From contig CAVSBE010000008.1 in the NCBI GenBank assembly GCA_963726135.1, forward strand, positions 1,798,001-1,862,000: 64,000 nucleotides of DNA, in the 5' to 3' direction. Positions 55,200 through 64,000 of this stretch are shown piece by piece; positions within the stretch are counted from its first letter, which is position 1, and each line of letters begins with the position of its first letter. The translations under genes and the position numbers were made by a program. Origin of the DNA: Bog-473 sp963726135 (GTDB lineage Bacteria; Actinomycetota; Acidimicrobiia; Acidimicrobiales; RAAP-2). The notes below the pieces were generated by a model. That model did not search any database. It was given only the letters and a program-made list of their open reading frames with translations, and had not been told where the DNA came from.

Positions 55200-56057
55200 G
55201 TGACTGTCGCCACCTCCGTCAGCGTCCACCCGATCTCCCCCACGATCGGGGCAGAGATCTCGGGCGTGGACATCTCCGAGCCGCTCGCCCTCGCCGTCGT
55301 GCAGGCCATACGCGAGGCGCTGAACACCCATCACGTCATCTTCTTCCGGGAGCAGGCGCTGACGGCCGAGCAGCAAGCCGACTTCGCCCGCCAGTTCGGC
55401 ACCGTCACCGAGGCGCACCCGGTGCTGCCCTCCATCGACGAGAGCCCCGAGGTGCTGGCCATCGACGGCAAAGTGGACCGTGCGAGTTGGTGGCACACCG
55501 ATGTGACCTTCTTGGACACCCCGGCCATGGGCTCCATCCTCTATATGCTTGAGGCGCCTGAGGTGGGCGGCGACACCATGTGGGCGAGCCTGCAGGACGC
55601 CTATGACGGGCTGGCTGCGCCGGTGCGAGCCATGTGCGACCAACTGATCGCGATTCACCACGATCCGTGGTTCGCGGCCGATGTGGCCGAGCGGGGCGGC
55701 TACGAATGGGACAGCACCTGGCGGGACAAGCTTCTCCCAGCTCTGCACCCCGTCGTGCGCACCCACCCGGAGTCGGGGCGCAACGGCCTCTTCGTCAACC
55801 GCCAGTTCACCCGCACCATCTTCGGGCTCTCGGACAACGAGAGCAGCGCCATCCTCGAGATGCTCTACAACCACTGCATCAAGCCCGAGTACACCTGCCG
55901 CTTCCGTTGGCGGCCGGGATCCGTCGCGTTCTGGGACAACCGGGCCACGCTGCACTACGCGCTCGACGATTACGGGGACGCCCCCCGCTTTGCGCACCGG
56001 GTGACCCTCCGGGGCGACAAGCCCTACGGGCCGGCGATGCCGTTGCCCGCCGGCTGA
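55200..56057 (+). CDS. TauD/TfdA family Fe(II)/2-oxoglutarate dioxygenase
   Basis: A 285-residue non-heme iron dioxygenase that couples 2-oxoglutarate decarboxylation to substrate hydroxylation. Iron ligands are WWHTDV (HxD, about residues 99-101) and the distal His in WDNRATLHYAL; the 2-oxoglutarate Arg is in HRVTLRGDKP. GTG start at 55200. Relatives act on taurine, alkyl sulfates or phenoxyacids, so the substrate could be a sulfonate; this is not shown. The CadD-like gene begins 8 nt after its stop. Confidence 0.9.
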   Translation: MTVATSVSVHPISPTIGAEISGVDISEPLALAVVQAIREALNTHHVIFFREQALTAEQQADFARQFGTVTEAHPVLPSIDESPEVLAIDGKVDRASWWHTDVTFLDTPAMGSILYMLEAPEVGGDTMWASLQDAYDGLAAPVRAMCDQLIAIHHDPWFAADVAERGGYEWDSTWRDKLLPALHPVVRTHPESGRNGLFVNRQFTRTIFGLSDNESSAILEMLYNHCIKPEYTCRFRWRPGSVAFWDNRATLHYALDDYGDAPRFAHRVTLRGDKPYGPAMPLPAG

Positions 56058-56065
56058 CGGACCCG

Positions 56066-56701
56066 TTGGCGGCGGCCGGCCTCGGGGCCGACCTCGGTGT
56101 CGCCGCGGCGGCGTTCGTCGGCACCAACATCGACAACGGCCTGGTGACCATGGCCATGGTGGCGGGCGCGCCTCTCGAGCGGGCCCACCGCATCGCCGCG
56201 GGCCAGGTGCTCGGTTTCGCACTGCTCGTCGCGGTGGCTGCCGCGGCGGCAGCCGTGCTGTTCGAAATCTCGGCCGCGGTGGTGGGGCTCCTCGGCCTGG
56301 TCCCACTGGCCATCGGCGTCCGGGGCCTCCTCGGGTTGCGGTGGCACCGCGTGAACCCGGAGTTGGGAGCGGCAGACGCCGGGCGGCATCGCGGGCGGCC
56401 GGCCAACCGGGCGGTCGGGCGGAGCCTGACCGCGGCCGCACTGGTCACGATCGGGGCGGGCGGCGACAACCTCGCCGCGTACATCCCGCTCTTCAGGGTC
56501 GGCGGTCTCACGAATTCCGCGGCCATCGCAGTCGTCTTCGTCATCGGGGAGGCCGCGGTGACCGCACTCATCCTGACCGGCGGTCGCCACCCGAAGGCTC
56601 GCGGCATGATGACGGGTCTGGGCACCGTGGCCGTTCCCGTCCTGCTGTGCGCCATCGGCGTGCTCGTCATGGTCCAGGCCGGGACGTTCTCGCTGCTCTG
56701 A
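56066..56701 (+). CDS. CadD-like cadmium-resistance/LysE-superfamily transporter
   Basis: A 211-residue membrane protein with about six helices, beginning near VAAAAFVGTNIDNGLVTMAMV. The N-terminal TNIDN motif is the signature of the CadD family. A further conserved IGAGGDNLAAYIPLF segment starts the second half, giving the pseudo-twofold arrangement of LysE-type exporters. A TTG at 56066 is the likely start. CadD members export cadmium or quaternary compounds in Gram-positives, but the substrate here is unknown. No metal-sensing regulator is adjacent. Confidence 0.75.
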   Translation: MAAAGLGADLGVAAAAFVGTNIDNGLVTMAMVAGAPLERAHRIAAGQVLGFALLVAVAAAAAAVLFEISAAVVGLLGLVPLAIGVRGLLGLRWHRVNPELGAADAGRHRGRPANRAVGRSLTAAALVTIGAGGDNLAAYIPLFRVGGLTNSAAIAVVFVIGEAAVTALILTGGRHPKARGMMTGLGTVAVPVLLCAIGVLVMVQAGTFSLL

Positions 56702-56738
56702 ATCCGAGCCAGCTGGCCTGTGCCCCTAGCCTGACGCC

Positions 56739-57182
56739 ATGTCCGCACCGTTCGACGGGGTGGTACGAAGCGCCGAGCAGCGCGACGCCGAACAGCTCTT
56801 CGAGATCGCCCACGGCATGGCGACCTCTTTCGCGCCTTCCTATCCCACCTTCAAGGAGAGCGTGCGCGACCTCGTCGGGCAGCACGACGCGCGCCTGCTC
56901 GTCGCGGAGAATGGATCGGCTGGCATCGAGGGCTACCTCCTGGGTTTCGTCCACCTCACCTTCTTCGCGGATGGTCCGGTGGCGTGGGTCGAAGAGCTGG
57001 CCGTCCGGCCGGAGCAGCGTCGTCAGGGCCTGGGTCGTGCACTCACCGCGGCCTTCGAAGAATGGGCGCTCGGACGGGGCGCGCGGCTGGTGGCCCTGGC
57101 GACGAGGCGCGCGGGCGGGTTCTACTCGGCGCTCGGGTACGAGGAGTCCGCGGTCTACTTCCGGAAGGTGCTCCGATACTGA
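56739..57182 (+). CDS. GNAT family N-acetyltransferase
   Basis: A 147-residue acetyltransferase with the acetyl-CoA motif VRPEQRRQGLGRALTAA and the C-terminal FYSALGYEESAVYFRKVL. The preceding segment AWVEELAV gives strand beta4. It transfers acetyl from acetyl-CoA to an amine of an unknown small molecule or protein. ATG at 56739; the gene stands alone after the CadD-like transporter. Confidence 0.9.
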   Translation: MSAPFDGVVRSAEQRDAEQLFEIAHGMATSFAPSYPTFKESVRDLVGQHDARLLVAENGSAGIEGYLLGFVHLTFFADGPVAWVEELAVRPEQRRQGLGRALTAAFEEWALGRGARLVALATRRAGGFYSALGYEESAVYFRKVLRY

Positions 57183-57357
57183 GGCACTCTCTCCCGGAGC
57201 AATCGAGAACCGGCTGATCGCTCGCTGCCCGCCCTCGTGATGGCGCCCCGCTTTCCGGAGAGAATCCTCTCGGAAGTGTCGATTCGGGAATGTCCCGTTC
57301 GTATAGGTCGTGACAGCCCGCCACGAGGTCGGGATGACGACCAATGGAGGTAAGACG

Positions 57358-57921
57358 ATGAGCAAAATTGTGGTCACCGAGTTCGTGTCGCTCGACGGCG
57401 TCATCGAAGAGCCACGGTGGACATTCGACTTCGACCGGGCGGCCGAGGGTGACAGCTTCAAGTACGAGGAGTTGTTCGAGGCCGAGGCACTCCTGCTCGG
57501 ACGTGTCACCTACGAGGGCTTCGCCTCCGCCTGGCCCGACATGGGGCACGACGAGTTCGGGCAGCGGATGAACAACATCGAGAAGTATGTCGTCTCGTCC
57601 ACGCTCGCCGACGAGGACGCGACGTGGGGCAAGACCACCGTGCTGCGGGGCGACGTCGTGGCCGAGATCACCCGGCTCAAGGAACAGCCCGGCGGAAACC
57701 TGCTCGTCGAGGGCAGCGCGCAGCTGGTGCAGACCCTCGTGGCACACGACCTGGTGGACGAGTACCGCCTGATGATCTTCCCGATCGTCCTCGGTGCGGG
57801 CAAACGCATGTTCCCGCCGTCCATGCCCCAACCCTCGACTTTGGCCGTGACGAACTCGCAGACGGTCGGGTCGGGTGTCATGCTCCTGAACCTCGCAGCG
57901 CATGCCGACGCTGCGCGGTAA
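57358..57921 (+). CDS. dihydrofolate reductase-like (RibD C-terminal) reductase
   Basis: A 187-residue protein of the RibD_C/DHFR fold. It starts MSKIVVTEFVSLDGVIEEP, with LLLGRVTYEGFASAWP, NLLVEGSAQLVQTL and YRLMIFPIVLGAGKRMF. It is expected to use NADPH and is common in actinobacteria with unknown substrate. GGAGGTAAGACG before the ATG at 57358 supports this start over the upstream GTG. The preceding 175 nt hold no gene. Confidence 0.9.
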   Translation: MSKIVVTEFVSLDGVIEEPRWTFDFDRAAEGDSFKYEELFEAEALLLGRVTYEGFASAWPDMGHDEFGQRMNNIEKYVVSSTLADEDATWGKTTVLRGDVVAEITRLKEQPGGNLLVEGSAQLVQTLVAHDLVDEYRLMIFPIVLGAGKRMFPPSMPQPSTLAVTNSQTVGSGVMLLNLAAHADAAR

Positions 57922-58089
57922 CTCTGGAAACGCAGGCGTCAGGGCCGCTTCACGGGCGCATGCCTTCGGCGACGGCCACCGGTTCGGCGCCTGGCGGTTT
58001 GGTCCGGCATGCCGGCGCCGCTGTCCCGGGGCACCGCACCGTGCTTGACTTTGATGGCGCCACGAGAGACGAGGTGAGGAAGGGGCCGC

Positions 58090-58926
58090 ATGGAGGACCT
58101 GAGGGGCAAAGTGGCCGTGATCACGGGCGGAGCCAGTGGGATCGGCAAGGCGGTGGCCGGGCGGGCGGCGGCCGAGGGCATGAAGGTCGTCATCGGCGAC
58201 ATCGAGGAGGGCCCGCTCAAGGAGGCCGAGGACGAACTGTCCGGCCGGGGAGCCGAGGCTATGGGCGTGCTGACCGACGTCTCCGATGCCGCGTCGGTGT
58301 GCATGCTCCGCGACAAGGCACTCGACCGCTTCGGGGCCGTGCACCTCGTGCACAACAACGCCGGCGTCGGGTTGGGCGGCCCCATCTGGGAGGTCAGCGA
58401 GGAGGACTGGCGCTGGATCCTCGGTGTCAACCTCTTGGGTGTGGTCCACGGGATCTCCACGTTCGTGCCACTGCTGCTCGAGCAGGGCGAGGGGCACGTG
58501 GTGAACACGGCGTCGATCGCCGGTCTTGCCACGGCGCCCTTCCTCGGGCCCTACAACGCCACGAAGCAGGCCGTCGTCGCCATCTCCGAGACCCTGTTCA
58601 AGGAACTCCAGTCCGTCGGAGCGCCGGGGGTCGGGGTCTCGGTTCTTTGCCCCGGCTTCGTGCAGACCCGCATCGCCGAATCCGACCGCAACCGGCCTGC
58701 CTGGGCGGCTGAACGAGAGTCCGAGGGTGCGGAGGAGCTGCGGGGCGCGATCCAGAACATGGTCGACGGAGGAATCCCGCCCGCGGTCGTCGGCGACCGC
58801 GTGATCGATGCCGTCCGCACGAACACCTTCTACATACTCACCCACCCCGAGCTGACGCCGGCGCTCCAGACGCGCTTCGACGACATCGTGCAGGGTCGCC
58901 CTCCCACACCGACCACCATCGTCTGA
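58090..58926 (+). CDS. SDR family oxidoreductase
   Basis: A 278-residue short-chain dehydrogenase. It has the cofactor motif TGGASGIGKAV (13-23), NNAGVG, catalytic Ser (NTASIAGL) and YNATK. The C terminus with TNTFYILTHPELTPAL is typical of a subgroup found beside aliphatic alcohol or terpene catabolism. GAGGAAGGGG precedes the ATG at 58090. It converges on the transporter binding-protein gene, with a GC hairpin between. Substrate unknown. Confidence 0.9.
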   Translation: MEDLRGKVAVITGGASGIGKAVAGRAAAEGMKVVIGDIEEGPLKEAEDELSGRGAEAMGVLTDVSDAASVCMLRDKALDRFGAVHLVHNNAGVGLGGPIWEVSEEDWRWILGVNLLGVVHGISTFVPLLLEQGEGHVVNTASIAGLATAPFLGPYNATKQAVVAISETLFKELQSVGAPGVGVSVLCPGFVQTRIAESDRNRPAWAAERESEGAEELRGAIQNMVDGGIPPAVVGDRVIDAVRTNTFYILTHPELTPALQTRFDDIVQGRPPTPTTIV

Positions 58927-58931
58927 GTCCC

Positions 58932-58954
58932 GGGCGCCCATCGCGGGCGCGCCC
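58932..58954. terminator. GC hairpin between convergent genes
   Basis: GGGCGC (58932-58937) and GCGCCC (58949-58954) can pair between the stops of the SDR and the ABC binding-protein genes. A bidirectional terminator is inferred; there is no U-run. Confidence 0.4.
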
Positions 58955-58959
58955 TTCGC

Positions 58960-60519
58960 TCAGGAGGCCGGCAACGGCTTGAACGGCTCAACGGTCACCC
59001 AGCAGGTGCCCTGCGGCTTGTGGTTCGTCTTGAGCTTGCACTGCGGGGACGGGGGCACGTTGTTGTGGATCTTGACGACCTGGTACTGGGTCGGACCGTA
59101 GAACTTGGTCGGGCCGAACGTCCAGACAGGTGACAGGGTGCCCGGGTAGTTGGTGATCTTCGACATGGCCTCGGCGAAGCTCTTCGGGTTCAGGTTGGCC
59201 CCTGCGTTCTTGGCTGCCGTTGCGAACAGCCGAATGGACCCGCACCACGCCTGAATGGGACCCTGCTCCTCGATGTAGAAGTTCTCCGTGCCCGGGATCG
59301 GCTTCGGGTGGTAGGAGTGCCACGTCTGGAAGCACGAGCGCACACCCGGGTCGTACCCGCCCTGACTCTGGGGCCGGGCGTCGTCGAAGCCACCGAGGGT
59401 TTCGGTCGTGACGCCCTCCTGTCCGTTGAGCGCGGTCTCGTAGGGCACCGGGATCAGTCCGAGCGCGACCTCAATGGTGGATTGGTAGTCGCTTAGAAGC
59501 AGTCGTGGGTAGTACTGCTGTGCGTTCTCTGCGGCCAGGTAGGGGAAGAACGCGTTCTCCGGTAACAGCGGGAAGACGGACTGCACGCCTGCCGCCTTGA
59601 ACCGCTCCACGGCGAGTTGCGCTTGTGAGCTGGTGCTCGCCGACTGGTCCGGGTTACCGGCGACAGTGGCGACCTGGGGCGTGATGCCCGCCTGCTTGAG
59701 GTCCGGGATCAGGTAGGAATTGAGCGCGGCCTGGTCGCCCGCCTGGTCCGAGACGACGACCCCCACCTTCTTGCCGTGGCCCAGTCGGCCCGAGCTCAGG
59801 CCCCACTGCACGGTGGCAGCCAGTACCGGCGACTGGTCCGGTCCTGTCCACCACAGGTAGGGCGATCCCATCTGCGTCCAGTTCGTGGTGGTGGACCACG
59901 CGCTGATCAGCGGGGTATGGCCCTGCTCGGTGACGCAGAGTTGGTTGTCCCCCGTCCAGGTCCCGATGCCGTCGATGACGGCGAACACGGGTGGGTTCCC
60001 CTGCGTCCACTGCTGGCAGAGCGACTGCATTTTGGCGTTGTTCGCCGGGTCGAAGCTGACGATCATCGGGTTGATCTTGCGGCCGTTGATGCCACCGGAG
60101 TGGTTGATCTGGTTGACGTAGAGGTTGATGGCCGCCGTCTGCTCGTTGTACTCCTTGTCCGTCGAGAACCCGAACCGACCCGCTTCGCTGTTGACCGCGA
60201 CGACGGGGAACACGATGTTGATGGTGTTGCCGCTGACCCCGCGTGTGCTCGTGCTGGCCGCGCTGATGGGCGTGCCTCCGGTGGGGGGGGTGCTCGCCAC
60301 TTCAGCGGCGCCCGCGCTCCCCGCGCCACCCGGTGTGCCCGACGGCGCCAGGACGAGCCAGGCCACCAGCCCGAGGACGATGGCGATGACGATGGCGACG
60401 GTGCGCAGCTGCATCGCTAGGGGGCGACGGCGCAGCCGCCGCCAGGACCGGCCCAATGGCGCCAGGGGGTTGAGCGCCCCCCGCTGCGCAGAGACTTCCA
60501 TGCTCGCTTCCATCGTCAC
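58960..60519 (-). CDS. ABC transporter substrate-binding protein, membrane-anchored (LivK-like)
   Basis: A 519-residue periplasmic-binding-fold protein of the branched-chain amino acid/amide/urea type. A cytoplasmic start of about 38 residues and one membrane helix (39-59, RTVAIVIAIVLGLVAWLVLAP) replace a cleavable or lipoprotein signal. The ligand-binding domain follows (INIVFPVVAVNSEAGRFGF, INLYVNQINHSGGINGRK, KVGVVVSDQAGDQAA). It probably captures a small amide or amino acid for the transporter genes upstream. The start overlaps the livG stop by 4 nt, so it is the last gene of the operon. Ligand unknown. Confidence 0.88.
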   Translation of the reverse strand: MTMEASMEVSAQRGALNPLAPLGRSWRRLRRRPLAMQLRTVAIVIAIVLGLVAWLVLAPSGTPGGAGSAGAAEVASTPPTGGTPISAASTSTRGVSGNTINIVFPVVAVNSEAGRFGFSTDKEYNEQTAAINLYVNQINHSGGINGRKINPMIVSFDPANNAKMQSLCQQWTQGNPPVFAVIDGIGTWTGDNQLCVTEQGHTPLISAWSTTTNWTQMGSPYLWWTGPDQSPVLAATVQWGLSSGRLGHGKKVGVVVSDQAGDQAALNSYLIPDLKQAGITPQVATVAGNPDQSASTSSQAQLAVERFKAAGVQSVFPLLPENAFFPYLAAENAQQYYPRLLLSDYQSTIEVALGLIPVPYETALNGQEGVTTETLGGFDDARPQSQGGYDPGVRSCFQTWHSYHPKPIPGTENFYIEEQGPIQAWCGSIRLFATAAKNAGANLNPKSFAEAMSKITNYPGTLSPVWTFGPTKFYGPTQYQVVKIHNNVPPSPQCKLKTNHKPQGTCWVTVEPFKPLPAS

Positions 60520-61388
60520 CCTCCTTCGTGGCGGCTTGTGCCACCATCCTCCCCGATCGGTCCCGATGCCAGAAGGGCCTCGTCGCTCGCACCAAGGTAG
60601 GCGGCCAGGGCCTTCGGGTCAGCGCGGACGACGTCCGGCGCTCCTGCGGCCACCACGTGGCCCAGCTCCATGACGACGACGGTCGAGCAGAGCTCGAAGA
60701 CGAGGGGCACGTCGTGCTCCACGAGGACGATCGTCGTGTCGGCAACCTGGTGCAGCCGCCGCAACAACGGGATGAACGCTTCGGCCTCCCGCTGCGCGAT
60801 TCCCGCCGTCGGTTCGTCGAGGAGCAGGAGTCGGGGCCGGGCCAGCACGATCGAGGCAAGGTCCACGACCCGCCGCGTCCCGGTGGACAGTTCCGCCGTC
60901 CGGTGGTGGCGGAAGCGATCGAGCCCGAAGGCGGTGATGACCTGGTCGACCGCCTCGAGCTTGCGCCGCTCCGCCCGACGGGCCCAGGGCAGGCGGAGTG
61001 TGGTCGGGAGCACGGCGACCTCGTGGCGCGCGTCCTCGCTGAGGAGCAGCACGTCGAGCACGGTCAACTCCGGGAAGAGGCGGCAGTCCTGGAAGGAGCG
61101 GACCATCCCCACCCCGAGGCGCTCCTCGGGGAGGTACTCGGCCAAGTCGACGCCGTCGATGTGCACGGTGCCCGATTGCGGCGTCACCAGACCCGAGATG
61201 ACGTCGAGCGTCGTCGTCTTTCCCGAGCCGTTGGCTCCGATGAGGCCGACGATCGCACCCGGCGCGGCGTCGAATGTGACACCGTCGAGCGCGCGCACGC
61301 CACCGAATTGCACGCTCACCCCGTCCACACTGAGGTGGGCCGGGTGACCGGACGGGGCCGGCGCTGCGCTGCGGGCGACGGCTGTCAT
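60516..61388 (-). CDS. ABC transporter ATP-binding protein (LivG-like)
   Basis: A 290-residue ATPase. Walker A is GLIGANGSGKTTT (51-58 core), the signature is ELSTGTRRVVDLASIV (LSTGTRR form, usual in this group), and Walker B is LLLLDEPTAGIAQ with the H-loop in VLVEHDV. A C-terminal extension typical of LivG follows. It energises uptake of the ligand bound by the downstream binding protein. ATG overlaps the permease stop as ATGA. Confidence 0.93.
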   Translation of the reverse strand: MTAVARSAAPAPSGHPAHLSVDGVSVQFGGVRALDGVTFDAAPGAIVGLIGANGSGKTTTLDVISGLVTPQSGTVHIDGVDLAEYLPEERLGVGMVRSFQDCRLFPELTVLDVLLLSEDARHEVAVLPTTLRLPWARRAERRKLEAVDQVITAFGLDRFRHHRTAELSTGTRRVVDLASIVLARPRLLLLDEPTAGIAQREAEAFIPLLRRLHQVADTTIVLVEHDVPLVFELCSTVVVMELGHVVAAGAPDVVRADPKALAAYLGASDEALLASGPIGEDGGTSRHEGG

Positions 61389-63385
61389 TGCTCTGCTCCG
61401 TCTGCGGCCAACGAGGACGAGACCGGGGGGTCGGCACGGCGCTGCACCAAGCGCTCCAGCGCGGTCCGGATCCCCATCGTCACGAGGTCGCCGAAGCGGC
61501 GCAGCAACTCGGCCAGGCCGCCGGGCAGGTACAGGATGAAGGCGATCAGGCCCAGGCCGCTCGTGATGAACTGGATCGTCTGGTTGGAGCCGAAGATCGC
61601 CGGCAGGCCCTCGAGGTACAGGGCGCCCAGGATCGCGCCCGAGATGGAGCCGAGGCCGCCGATGACCACCATTGAGATGATGACGAACGACGTCGTCGGG
61701 TCGAACGTGAGGTCCGTGTTGTTCAGCTGCTGGGTGGCGAAGGCGAAGCAGACGCCCGCGTACCCGGCCATGAATCCGGACAGCCCGAAGGCCAGGAGCT
61801 TCGTCCGCAGGACCGGTATGCCCATCGCGGCAGCCCCGAGCTCGTTGTCGCGCACGGCGACCAGGCGCCGCGCCACGCCCTTGTCGCGCCAGATCCTCAC
61901 CATGTAGACGGACAGCAACAAGACGCCCAGGGAGAACCAGGCGAAGGACCGCTGCGAGCTCAGGCTGATGCCGAACAAAGACGGGCGGCCGATGAACGTG
62001 TAACCCGGGTTGGGCAGCCCGGTGCACAGCGTCTTGTCGATTCCGGGCACAGTGATGCAGGGAGTGGCCAGCACCGCGTTCTGCATGAAGATGGCGAAGG
62101 CCAGCGTCGTGACGGCGAGGAACAGCCCGGGCATGCGGAGTGCGGGCAGCCCGACGATGATCGCGACCAGCGCGGTCACCGCTCCGCCATAGACCATCAC
62201 GACAGGCAGCGGCAGCGAGGTTCCCAGGTGGACCGCGACCAGCGCGCCCACCGCCACCAGCCCGAACTGCCCCAGCGACACCTGCCCGCCCCACCCGGTG
62301 AGCATGGTCAAGGACAGGGCGACGACGGCGTAGATGCATATCTGGCTGAACAGGACGTTGTTGCCGACCGACAGGACGAAGGGCAACAGGACCGACGCCA
62401 CGACGATGAACCAGACACCCGACGTCGACACCCGGCGGCGCAGCTGGTCGACCGTCCGCATGGTCGTCGCCGCACCGTGCTGCCACGTGCTCCTCTCCCC
62501 CGTCCTGGCGCCCTTCCGCAGGGCGCCGACCCGCACCAGCAGGACGGCCATCACGACGATGAAGACCACCAGCTGCTGCTTGGCCGGTGACGGGACGTTC
62601 CACGCCAGCACCTCGAGGAAGACCCCCATCCCGACGCCGGCGATGAAGGCCACGGTGAGGTTGACCATGGCTCCGATGAGCGCCGCCGTGAGCGCGTAGA
62701 GCAGGAGGTCCGGCGACAGCGCCTGGGTGAGGGCACTGGTCTGGTTGGGGGCGTTGAGGATGGCCGTGAACGCCGACAGCGCGCCGGCCACCGTCCAGGT
62801 CAGGGTCGAGGTGCGGCGGATCCACACACCCGACAGCCGGGCCGAGTCGGCGTTCTCCGACATGGCGCGCATGGCCAGTCCCCACGATGTGAACCGGACC
62901 GCCAGCACCAGAGCGGCGGTGACGATGGGCGCCACGATCAGCGTGAGCACCTCGGTGGGCGTGATGATGAACGGGCCGAGCGAGAAGGACAGGTCGAAAG
63001 GCACCGGCACGGGCTTGTAGAGGTTCGACGGTCGGATGAACGGCAGGGCGGTGAGGGCGAGCAGCACGTAGCTGAGCCCGATGGTGGCCACCATGACGAG
63101 CACCCGCGGGCGCGTGAAGAGGCGCCGCAGCACGAGTTCCGACCCGGCGCCGACAGCGGCGGCCAGCCCGACCGAGAGAACAAGGGAGAACCAGTAGTTG
63201 AACTTGAAGTCGGCCGTGAGCTTGACCAGGAACACCGCTGCGATCACGCCGATCTGGCCCTGGGCGAAATTGAGCACCCGGTTCGTGCGGTACACGAGCA
63301 CCAGGCCCAGAGCCAGCAAGCCGTAGCCCAGGCCGTAGAAGACGCCCTGGACGAGGACGAAGTCGGGTGCCGAAAGGGCGAGCAA
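61385..63385 (-). CDS. ABC permease, fused LivH-LivM
   Basis: A 666-residue polytopic membrane protein combining two permeases. The first half (1-290) has the LivH features VQGVFYGLGYGLLALGLVLVYRT and NFAQGQIGVIAAV. A linker of about 30 charged residues follows. The second half (from about 315) has LivM features LTMLTGWGGQVSLGQFGLV and KLLAFGLSGFMAGYAG. The two halves form the transmembrane pore of a branched-chain amino-acid/amide importer. The start is 6 nt after the livF stop, and its end overlaps livG. Fusion is well known in Actinobacteria. Confidence 0.92.
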   Translation of the reverse strand: MLALSAPDFVLVQGVFYGLGYGLLALGLVLVYRTNRVLNFAQGQIGVIAAVFLVKLTADFKFNYWFSLVLSVGLAAAVGAGSELVLRRLFTRPRVLVMVATIGLSYVLLALTALPFIRPSNLYKPVPVPFDLSFSLGPFIITPTEVLTLIVAPIVTAALVLAVRFTSWGLAMRAMSENADSARLSGVWIRRTSTLTWTVAGALSAFTAILNAPNQTSALTQALSPDLLLYALTAALIGAMVNLTVAFIAGVGMGVFLEVLAWNVPSPAKQQLVVFIVVMAVLLVRVGALRKGARTGERSTWQHGAATTMRTVDQLRRRVSTSGVWFIVVASVLLPFVLSVGNNVLFSQICIYAVVALSLTMLTGWGGQVSLGQFGLVAVGALVAVHLGTSLPLPVVMVYGGAVTALVAIIVGLPALRMPGLFLAVTTLAFAIFMQNAVLATPCITVPGIDKTLCTGLPNPGYTFIGRPSLFGISLSSQRSFAWFSLGVLLLSVYMVRIWRDKGVARRLVAVRDNELGAAAMGIPVLRTKLLAFGLSGFMAGYAGVCFAFATQQLNNTDLTFDPTTSFVIISMVVIGGLGSISGAILGALYLEGLPAIFGSNQTIQFITSGLGLIAFILYLPGGLAELLRRFGDLVTMGIRTALERLVQRRADPPVSSSLAADGAEQ

Positions 63386-63391
63386 CGGCGC

Positions 63392-64000
63392 CTAACCCAG
63401 GCCGGCGGCCGCGGCGCCGAGGAAGACGGGGCGCAAAAGGTCGTCGCGGGCCATGAGCTCCGTCGTCGGGCCGTCGAAGCGGATCTCGCCGCGCTCCATG
63501 AAGAAGCACCGCTGCGCCAGGCTGAGGGCGCGGTTGAGGCTCTGCTCGACCAGGATCACAGTGGTCCCCGCGTCGTTGATCCGGCGCACCATGCCCATGA
63601 GGCGCTCGACGGTCATGGGAGCCAGACCGAGCGCCAGCTCGTCGATCATCAACAGGCGCGGGCCGGTCATCATCGACGCGGGAGAGTGCGAGCATCTGCT
63701 GCTCCCCGCCCGAGAGCGTGCCGGCGGCCTGGTCCAACCGGGTCGCCAGCTCCGGGAAGGCTCCGAGTGCCTCCTCCTGGGCCCGGCTGGCACGGGCGCG
63801 GTCTCGCCGCAAAATGTGGCCTCCGATACGGAGGTTGTCGCGCACGCTGAGACCGGGGAAGGTCATCTTCCCCCCCACGAGGAGAGCGACGCCCTCGTCG
63901 ATGATCTGTTCGGGCTCGAGGTAGGTCGAGTTCATGCCGAAAATGCGGATGACGCCCCGATGGGGGTGTGAAAGGCCCGAGACGGCGCGCAGCAGCGTCG
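63392..64000 (-). CDS. ABC transporter ATP-binding protein (LivF-like), 5' end outside window, frame interrupted
   Basis: The gene enters from beyond 64000 with TLLRAVSGLSHPHRGVIRIFG, then GVALLVGGKMTFPGLSVRDNL and the ABC signature LSGGEQQMLALSR in one frame. After about 63677 the reading continues in another frame with MMTGPRLLMIDELALGLAP (Walker B) and TVILVEQSLNRALSLAQR, to a stop at 63392. One missing base in the cgcgtcgatgatg region explains this. The Walker A motif lies outside the window. It is the second ATPase of the importer. Sequencing indel likely. Confidence 0.82.

Noticed and set aside
60516..63935. A single leftward 1139-residue open frame that looks like a giant fused ABC protein
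   Set aside because: Only its two ends match ABC proteins. The middle is an out-of-frame shadow of the fused permease, caused by the livF frameshift.

Overview
The window is very GC-rich and densely coded. It has many GTG/TTG starts, many 4-nt ATGA/GTGA gene overlaps, an actinobacterial CGAAC-N4-GTTCG SOS box, and families typical of Actinobacteria (imuA'-imuB-dnaE2, DUF1707, DUF2505, ECF42-DGPF, GH15 trehalase/glucoamylase-like). I infer a chromosomal segment of a soil- or water-type actinobacterium, possibly an Acidimicrobiia relative. I see no rRNA, tRNA, phage, transposase or CRISPR array.

Layout. 1-6072 (minus): acyl-CoA dehydrogenase (runs off the window), two class III nucleotide cyclases, alanine dehydrogenase and an aldehyde dehydrogenase. 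6259-10612 (plus, divergent): Lrp/AsnC regulator, class III aminotransferase, PuuB-like amine oxidase and two small proteins. Together these suggest amine/amino-acid catabolism under Lrp-type control. 10869-13166: NCS1 nucleobase permease convergent with a phosphoribosyltransferase. 13217-25480: a decayed DUF389 fragment, SDRs, a GH15 hydrolase, a GMC oxidoreductase with a Cys cluster, an MFS transporter, NDH-2, a DapB-like dehydrogenase, a YCII(DGPF)-ECF42 sigma pair, and a divergent DUF4242/TetR pair. 25477-31395: an SOS mutagenesis island, imuA'-imuB-dnaE2, divergent from an SRAP/YedK-type abasic-site protein, with one perfect SOS box in the shared intergenic region. 31392-58926: a mosaic of single enzymes (Tat-type phospholipase C, APH-like kinase, methyltransferase, quinone reductase, amidohydrolase, AKR, questin oxidase, CoA-transferase, Gfo/Idh/MocA, pirin, GNATs, hydrolases, threonine dehydratase, NagB, sulfotransferase, TauD, CadD-like transporter, DHFR-like reductase, SDR). 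58960-64000 (minus): a branched-chain amino-acid/amide type ABC importer, livF-livHM(fused)-livG-binding protein.

A striking technical or biological feature is that at least seven otherwise intact genes (PuuB-like, MFS, phospholipase C, APH-like, methyltransferase, Gfo/Idh/MocA, LivF) are each split by one frameshift with no other damage. The simplest reading is residual sequencing indels, so these genes should be read as probably functional.

The least explained non-coding structures are two AT-rich long palindromes that share a 17-bp core at 14 positions (12442-12480 and 55061-55099). The second lies directly beside a 32-bp tandem repeat. Other short palindromes (14436-14452, 44813-44825, 24809-24855, 6156-6174) are likely operators.
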